Shown: positions 59,377-64,000 of the stretch, piece after piece
Position numbering within the stretch: position 1 is the stretch's first letter
Layout of the letters: every line of letters starts with the position of its first letter
Assembly (NCBI GenBank): GCA_029864235.1
Contig: JAOTTW010000002.1
Span: 1-64,000 of the forward strand
DNA from: Candidatus Nitrosopumilus sp.
GTDB taxonomy: Archaea; Thermoproteota; Nitrososphaeria; Nitrososphaerales; Nitrosopumilaceae
Direction: 5' to 3'
Length of the DNA stretch: 64,000 bases
The notes under the pieces: model-generated
Told to the model about the DNA's origin: nothing
The model's database searches: none
Seen by the model: only the letters and a program-made list of their open reading frames with translations
Program-made: the position numbers and the translations under genes

Positions 59377-59700
59377 ATGAGTCAAGAGATCAAACAACTA
59401 AGAGTCAAAATTTTTGATGAATTATCAAAAATTGTAGATCCTGAAATTAACACATCTATTACAGATTTAGAATTGATTGATGAAGTAGACATTAACAGTA
59501 ATGGTGTTAAAGTTGATTTGCATCTAACAAGTCCATTTTGTCCTGCAGTTTTTGGATTTAAAATCTGTCAGGACATTCATGATAATTTGTTAAAGGTGGA
59601 TGGAATTAATGATGTAAAAGTAAACGTCTCAAATCACTTTATGGCCGAGCAAATTAACAATCAAGTAAATAACAGTCCTAATCCTAAAAAGCAAAACTAG
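59377..59700 (+). CDS. MIP18/DUF59 family protein (iron-sulfur assembly type)
   Basis: A 107-residue DUF59 domain. ATG at 59377 (MSQEIKQLRVKIFDELSKIV) is preferred over an earlier ATG at 59344, which adds a hydrophobic leader unlike the family. Signature parts are KIVDPEINTSITDLELIDEV (DPE motif) and LTSPFCPAVFGFKICQDIHD with the conserved Cys. The family helps assemble or transfer Fe-S clusters, and phenylacetate-CoA oxygenase relatives carry the same fold. The end is Asn/Lys-rich. It converges with sdhB, overlapping by 4 bases. Confidence 0.88.
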   Translation: MSQEIKQLRVKIFDELSKIVDPEINTSITDLELIDEVDINSNGVKVDLHLTSPFCPAVFGFKICQDIHDNLLKVDGINDVKVNVSNHFMAEQINNQVNNSPNPKKQN

Positions 59701-60452
59701 CTTCTAAATCCAAGCATGTATCCTCTAAGTAATTGAATACCCATTGCTGGATCAACTCCTTTTGGACAAACCTGACTACATGAACCTGCGAAATGACATC
59801 TCCAAATTCCGTGGGATTCATCAATAATCTTTAGTCTAGTATCTTTTCCTTTGTCTCTGCTATCAGCTACATATCGGTATGCTTGAGCTAAGGCTTGTGG
59901 TCCAACAAATGAGGAATCAGTTGCCATAGTAGGACATGCAGAATTACATAAACCACATTTGATACAATTTGAGAATTGGATGAACTGTTCTAATTCTTCT
60001 GGTGATTGTAAGAATTCTTTTGTGTTAGATGTGATTTCAGAATCATCTCTGATCAGATATGGTTTTACTTTGTGATGTGTATTGAACAATCTGTCAAATC
60101 GCACTGTCAAGTCTCTAATAATTGGGAAATTATGCATTGGTTCTACGGTTACAACTTCAGATTGTAGTTCTGATACTTTGGTAAAACATGCTAGTCTTGG
60201 TTTGCCGTTAATTACCATTCCACAAGAACCACACGTTGCTTGTCTACAAGAGTATCGTACAGCAACAGAATGATCAAAGTGTTGTTTTACATCAAGAATG
60301 GCTTCTAATACAGTAGTCCATTTTTCAACATTGACTATAAATTCCATAAATTTGGTGTCAGAGTCTTTTTCTGGATTAAATCTTGCTATACGTAGGGTAA
60401 CAACTTTTGATGTTAAGCTCTTTTTCTCATCTATTTCATAAGATTGTGCCAT
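59697..60452 (-). CDS. sdhB: Succinate dehydrogenase iron-sulfur subunit
   Basis: A 251-residue subunit. The 2Fe-2S domain has SCRQATCGSCGMVINGKPRL. The C-terminal domain has CIKCGLCNSACP and a second cluster set, CHFAGSCSQVCPKG. It transfers electrons from the flavin subunit to quinone. It is the last gene of the A-C-D-B operon, with no spacer from sdhD. Confidence 0.96.
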   Translation of the reverse strand: MAQSYEIDEKKSLTSKVVTLRIARFNPEKDSDTKFMEFIVNVEKWTTVLEAILDVKQHFDHSVAVRYSCRQATCGSCGMVINGKPRLACFTKVSELQSEVVTVEPMHNFPIIRDLTVRFDRLFNTHHKVKPYLIRDDSEITSNTKEFLQSPEELEQFIQFSNCIKCGLCNSACPTMATDSSFVGPQALAQAYRYVADSRDKGKDTRLKIIDESHGIWRCHFAGSCSQVCPKGVDPAMGIQLLRGYMLGFRS

Positions 60453-60797
60453 CTACATCAGCCCCATATTTGTCATAAATATTGTTCGCGAACCATATGC
60501 TATTAATGCAATCATTGCTGCAATACAACCATAAGACACTGCTTTTTCATATGTCTGACCTTGTTTTAATTCTAGCAAAATCACCCTCAATCCGTTAAAT
60601 CCGTGAATGGATAATAATATCAAGATAATTTCCAATAGTCCCGCATAAGGCAAGAATCTATAGTTTGCAATTACACTTTCATATTCTAATGATTCTGCAA
60701 ATCCCTGAGTGAGACGCATAAGAATATGAACAGCTACAAGCCCAATTGCTGCCAAAGCAGTTCCATAGTGGATTTTCATTATATGACTTTCTCTCAT
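60453..60797 (-). CDS. sdhD: Succinate dehydrogenase membrane anchor (SdhD-like)
   Basis: A 114-residue membrane protein with three helices. ATG at 60797 (MRESHIMKIHYGTALAAIGL) follows the sdhC stop by one base and is preferred over a TTG further upstream. Conserved His in ESHIMKIHYG and the block LLSIHGFNGLRVILLEL (His-x2-Asn-Gly-hydrophobic, heme or quinone side) match succinate dehydrogenase anchors. It lies between sdhC and sdhB. Confidence 0.88.
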   Translation of the reverse strand: MRESHIMKIHYGTALAAIGLVAVHILMRLTQGFAESLEYESVIANYRFLPYAGLLEIILILLSIHGFNGLRVILLELKQGQTYEKAVSYGCIAAMIALIAYGSRTIFMTNMGLM

Positions 60798-60798
60798 G

Positions 60799-61233
60799 TT
60801 ACTCACCAAACATCACGGCCATTCCGTACATCATTGCAACTGCTGCAAGTACAATTGCTGAATATATTCCCATTTTGTGTCTTGCATTTTGAGATGCTGG
60901 AAGATATGGATAGTCTGGTCTTGCTGGTTTACCAACACCAACTCCACCATGTCCTAACATTACACGAATACCATTAACTGTATGAAATACACACATTCCA
61001 ATTACCAATGTCATAAAGATGTGTCCTTCGGTTGTTTGGGTTAAAGCTAAAAATTCTTCCCATCCAACTCTTCCTTTTAAAATATTACTTGTTTCATAAA
61101 TATGAGCTACAAAATATCCAAGCAAACCCAATCCGGTTAATCGCATTAACCAATATGCTACTCTTTCAATTCCATATCTTCCAGGATTTGCCATCCCGCC
61201 AATTCCTTCTTTGTGTTCATCGTGTGGATTCAT
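60799..61233 (-). CDS. sdhC: Succinate dehydrogenase membrane anchor (SdhC)
   Basis: A 144-residue anchor subunit with three helices. It has IERVAYWLMRLTGLGLLGYF (family RxTG), a His in HIYETSN, and GMCVFHTVNGIRVMLGHGG, with His residues that could bind heme. The N-terminal part is polar. It starts immediately after the sdhA stop. Confidence 0.92.
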   Translation of the reverse strand: MNPHDEHKEGIGGMANPGRYGIERVAYWLMRLTGLGLLGYFVAHIYETSNILKGRVGWEEFLALTQTTEGHIFMTLVIGMCVFHTVNGIRVMLGHGGVGVGKPARPDYPYLPASQNARHKMGIYSAIVLAAVAMMYGMAVMFGE

Positions 61234-62946
61234 CTAATATTTTCTCTCCACTGGTTGATACTTAGTAATTGTTACTGGATGTTTCTTCATTATAGGTTCT
61301 TTTGGATCATAATATGCTAGTGTGTGATGAAGAAAGTTTACATCGTCACGTTTAGTGTAATCAGTTCTTGCATGTGCACCACGAGATTCTTTTCTGTTAA
61401 TTGCACCAATTAAAACAACTTCTGCAGTCCTAATCATCGAATCAAGCTCCATCACATTTGTAAAATTAGTATTATACTCTTTTGCTTTGTCATCAACATG
61501 CTTCCATGTTTGCTCTTTTAGTTGACGAATTTTTTTAAGCCCATCAATTAGCTCTTTTTCATTTCTGAAAACATATGCCTTGTCATTCATAGTGTCAGTT
61601 AGTTCTTGACGAATTTCATATGGATTAGCATCACCATTTCCTCTGAAAATTCCGTCATAAATTCTCTTTTCTTCGGCAGCGACTAAATGATGTGGCCAGG
61701 GATTATCAGGTACTCCTTTTTCAATATAATCAACTGCAAACTCTCCAGTTATCTTTCCCCATACTATACATTCAGAGGTAGAATTTGCGCCTAATCTGTT
61801 TGAACCATGAGTACTGTTACATGCAGCCTCACCAGCAGCCCAGACACCTTGCAATTCTGTTGCACCATCTATGTCAGTATGAATGCCTCCCATCATATAG
61901 TGACAAACAGGTCTAACATCAAGAATTTCTTCTGCAGGATCAATGCCAGAGAATTTAATTGAAATTTCTCTAATTCCTCCTAACTTTTCTTTAATTTTTT
62001 CATCGCCTAGATGACGCAAATCAAGTTTCATGCAATCAACTCCAGTTTCATGTTTGAATCCACGACCTTCATTAATTTCTGTCATCATAGAACGAGATAC
62101 GATATCTCTTGGAGCTAACTCCATTTTTCCAGCAGCATATTTTTTCATGAATCTCTCACCCTTATTGTTTAAGAGATATCCACCTTCACCTCTTGCACCT
62201 TCTGTAATTAAGATTCCAGAAGGTAAGATTCCAGTTGGATGAAATTGAACAAACTCCATGTCTTTGAGAGCCATGCCAGCTCTAAAAGCCATGTCTAGTC
62301 CATCTGGAGTTGATGATAACGCATATGTTGAAAAGCTGTATAATCTACCAGCTCCTCCCGTTGCAATGATTAATGCTTTTCCTTTGATCGTGTAAAATGT
62401 TCCTGACGATAATTCAATTGTAGTGAGTCCCAAGAATCTTTTTCCATCATGAATAATCGAAGTTGCAAACCATTCATTGAGATATTCAATGTTTTCAAAT
62501 TTCTGACATGTGTCATAGAGTGTTTGCATTTCAAAGAAACCAACTTTATCAGATGCATAAGTTGCTCTTGGGAAGCTATAGCCTCCAAATGCTCTTTGAT
62601 CAATTCTTCCATCATTTCTTCTAGACCATGGCATTCCCCAATGATCTAATTGATAGACTTGTTTTGGCATTTCAACACAAAGTTTTTCAGCAACATCTTG
62701 ATCTGCAAGAAAATCACTTCCTTTCACCGTATCATATATGTGAGATTCGATTGTATCTCCCTCATCTTCAAAAAGTACAGCTGCAGTTCCACCTTCTGCA
62801 GAAACAGAATGTGAACGCATAACTTGAAGTTTGGATACAATGCCAATCTTAATTTTTGAGTTTTTTTTGGCAGCCTCAATTGCAGCCCTCAAACCGGCTA
62901 AACCAGAACCACAAATAATTAAATCAAATTCAATAGAATCAACCAT
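61234..62946 (-). CDS. sdhA: Succinate dehydrogenase flavoprotein subunit
   Basis: A 570-residue FAD enzyme oxidising succinate to fumarate. FAD binding begins FDLIICGSGLAGLRAAIEAA. The covalent-flavin His region is RSHSVSAEGGTAAV. The substrate region is MEFVQFHPTGILPSGILITE with GARGEGG, then HYMMGGIHTDIDG, and the C-terminal RGAHARTDY (catalytic Arg region). It opens the sdh operon on the minus strand. Confidence 0.97.
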   Translation of the reverse strand: MVDSIEFDLIICGSGLAGLRAAIEAAKKNSKIKIGIVSKLQVMRSHSVSAEGGTAAVLFEDEGDTIESHIYDTVKGSDFLADQDVAEKLCVEMPKQVYQLDHWGMPWSRRNDGRIDQRAFGGYSFPRATYASDKVGFFEMQTLYDTCQKFENIEYLNEWFATSIIHDGKRFLGLTTIELSSGTFYTIKGKALIIATGGAGRLYSFSTYALSSTPDGLDMAFRAGMALKDMEFVQFHPTGILPSGILITEGARGEGGYLLNNKGERFMKKYAAGKMELAPRDIVSRSMMTEINEGRGFKHETGVDCMKLDLRHLGDEKIKEKLGGIREISIKFSGIDPAEEILDVRPVCHYMMGGIHTDIDGATELQGVWAAGEAACNSTHGSNRLGANSTSECIVWGKITGEFAVDYIEKGVPDNPWPHHLVAAEEKRIYDGIFRGNGDANPYEIRQELTDTMNDKAYVFRNEKELIDGLKKIRQLKEQTWKHVDDKAKEYNTNFTNVMELDSMIRTAEVVLIGAINRKESRGAHARTDYTKRDDVNFLHHTLAYYDPKEPIMKKHPVTITKYQPVERKY

Positions 62947-63020
62947 TTTTCAAACAAGATGTCTAGTATGTGGGTTAAATATGTAGTAATAGAACCTCAA
63001 TTAGCGAAGAGTTAATATTT

Positions 63021-63044
63021 ATCACTAGTGATATTGCTAGTGAT
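63021..63044. promoter_or_regulatory. Palindromic operator candidate at PadR start
   Basis: A perfect 12-bp palindrome, ATCACTAGTGAT, at 63021-63032 is followed by a half site CTAGTGAT at 63037-63044. The first and last 8 bases form an inverted repeat with an 8-bp spacer. It overlaps the start of the PadR-family gene, the typical place for autoregulation. Confidence 0.55.
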
Positions 63045-63540
63045 GATTTCTGAATGGTTTCAGAGAGTAGGAAGTTCAGTTCCTAGAGGGTTTTCGAGAT
63101 ACTTTATTCTTGAATTGCTAAAGAAAAAGGGGTACACTGGAAAAGAGATTATTGATTATGCAGTAGATCAAAGTAATGGAATTTGGAAACCATCACCAGG
63201 ATTGATCTATCCATTATTGGGAAGGTTGTTAGATGAAGGACTAATTGAAGAGATCAAAGACGGAAAATACAAGCTTACAAAAAAAGGAATAGAAACTGCG
63301 GAAGATGTTGATAGTATTAATGAAATTGTCAAAAGACAGCTTGATGTTCTTTTTAGGCTGGGAAATGTGGGAAAATTTGTTGCAATGGATTTACTTGAGA
63401 AAATTTCCACTATGGGTTCAATTCTTAGCTCAAATGTAACAAATATGACTGATGAAGAAACAAAAAAATATAAAAAATTCCTTCAAGACGAACTAAAAAA
63501 GTTAGATGTGAATAGAGAAAAAGAGATCAAGATTGATTAG
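63043..63540 (+). CDS. PadR family transcriptional regulator
   Basis: A 165-residue protein; ATG at 63043 is preferred over an upstream GTG (63028) inside the palindrome. The winged-helix domain reads FSRYFILELLKKKGYTGKEI then KPSPGLIYPLLGRLLDEGLI and KYKLTKKGIETAED, the classical PadR pattern. The C-terminal helices (about residues 90-165) serve dimerization. PadR proteins repress stress or transport genes. The palindrome at its start and the MFS gene 45 bases downstream are likely targets. Confidence 0.92.
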   Translation: MISEWFQRVGSSVPRGFSRYFILELLKKKGYTGKEIIDYAVDQSNGIWKPSPGLIYPLLGRLLDEGLIEEIKDGKYKLTKKGIETAEDVDSINEIVKRQLDVLFRLGNVGKFVAMDLLEKISTMGSILSSNVTNMTDEETKKYKKFLQDELKKLDVNREKEIKID

Positions 63541-63585
63541 TTATTTTTGAAAAGTAAAAATTCATCTATTTTTTAGAAATCATTA

Positions 63586-64000
63586 TTGACATCACTTTCT
63601 AGACAACAAAAATCGATAGTTTTTGGTTCATGGTTGGGATGGTCACTTGACGGTTATGATTTAGTTTTAATGCTACTAGTTATTCCATTAATTAGTACAC
63701 TATTTTTTCCAGCTGAAAATCCAACATTTTCACTTTTAGCAACATTTGCTGCATACATTATCACATTGATTATGCGACCTTTTGGTGGAGCATTCTTTGG
63801 AAACTTTGGTGATAAACATGGAAGAAAAAAAGCAATGATAATTACAATCATGGGATTTTCTGCTGCAACATTTGCAACAGGATTACTTCCTACATGGCAG
63901 ATGGTGGGATTCATGGCGCCAGTATTGCTGATTGGATTACGATTTATGCAAGGATTCTTTGCAGGAGGAGAATGGGGAAGTGGTGCAGTAATTACTATGG
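63586..64000 (+). CDS. MFS transporter, metabolite:H+ symporter type (cut by window edge)
   Basis: Starts at TTG 63586 and runs off the window, 138 residues visible. The first helices contain SWLGWSLDGYDLVLMLLVIP and RPFGGAFFGNFGDKHGRKKA, the latter holding the MFS signature loop (GDKHGRKK). A further helix ends in RFMQGFFAGGEWGSGAVITM. The W-x-L-D-G-Y-D segment is found in sugar/aromatic-acid and metabolite:H+ symporters. It follows PadR and may be controlled by it. Substrate unknown. Confidence 0.88.
   Translation, partial: MTSLSRQQKSIVFGSWLGWSLDGYDLVLMLLVIPLISTLFFPAENPTFSLLATFAAYIITLIMRPFGGAFFGNFGDKHGRKKAMIITIMGFSAATFATGLLPTWQMVGFMAPVLLIGLRFMQGFFAGGEWGSGAVITM

Overview
This AT-rich window almost certainly comes from a marine ammonia-oxidizing archaeon (Thaumarchaeota/Nitrososphaerota) close to Nitrosopumilus. 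The evidence is archaeal information-processing genes (RpoN, large RFC subunit, ABCE1, Trm5, translin family), archaeal isoprenoid genes (isopentenyl phosphate kinase), a biotin-dependent acyl-CoA carboxylase set as used by the 3-hydroxypropionate/4-hydroxybutyrate cycle, an 11-subunit complex I without an NADH module, multicopper oxidase and Rieske proteins, and many leaderless genes with a TATA-like box about 20-30 bases upstream. No ammonia monooxygenase gene lies in the window. No CRISPR array, insertion sequence or prophage is visible.

Layout. 1-1677: the start of a multicopper oxidase, a small membrane protein, a winged-helix protein and a Cys-rich microprotein. 1792-2967: rps13 and rps4. 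3084-5408 (minus): NAD(P)H-hydrate epimerase, a metallo-beta-lactamase hydrolase and a CobT-like protein. 5481-15117: translin, tRNA-Leu, then a long plus-strand cluster rpoN-eno-rps2-memo-mvk-ipk-idi-idsA-gltX-FAH, which joins transcription, glycolysis, translation and the archaeal mevalonate pathway. 15114-21428: a mixed region with a Rieske protein, UPF0147, CorA, UspA, tRNA-His, several microproteins, a decayed gene and a 16-bp tandem repeat. 21446-24743 (minus): a non-oxidative pentose phosphate operon with a transketolase-N/ribulose-phosphate-epimerase fusion. 24857-36194: DCC-family protein, aminopeptidase, three microproteins, 5S rRNA, ABCE1, Trm5, RimI, a site-2 protease, a LarA-like protein, pyrE, a heme-oxygenase-like-fold protein, a tRNA-Glu with a T-loop intron, and a second prenyl synthase. 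36184-46574 (minus): nuoABCDHIJKMLN. 46679-50718: peroxiredoxin and the carboxylase operon. 50840-53435: an operon of an unknown protein, rfcL and a Cys-rich protein. 53522-63540: inositol-phosphatase family, ferredoxin reductase, DUF1059, HemA-like, tRNA-Asp, tRNA-Lys, argH, a MIP18-family protein, the succinate dehydrogenase operon and PadR. 63586-end: an MFS transporter cut by the window edge.

How the parts work together. The carboxylase feeds carbon fixation. Complex I and succinate dehydrogenase handle quinone-linked electron flow. Enolase, transketolase, transaldolase and the phosphatase-family protein serve sugar-phosphate metabolism. The mevalonate genes and two prenyl synthases supply ether-lipid and quinone side chains.

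The most unusual items are: a 15-nt bulge-helix-bulge intron in the T-loop of tRNA-Glu; the transketolase-N/epimerase fusion; HemA-like and type-1 IDI proteins in which the expected catalytic Cys is Ala; a tRNA-Asp with two stem mismatches; a small protein with three TGRGTG motifs; a set of zinc-binding microproteins too short for routine gene calling; and a frameshifted pseudogene next to tandem repeats. The housekeeping gene calls are secure. Microproteins, regulatory sites and start choices are less certain.
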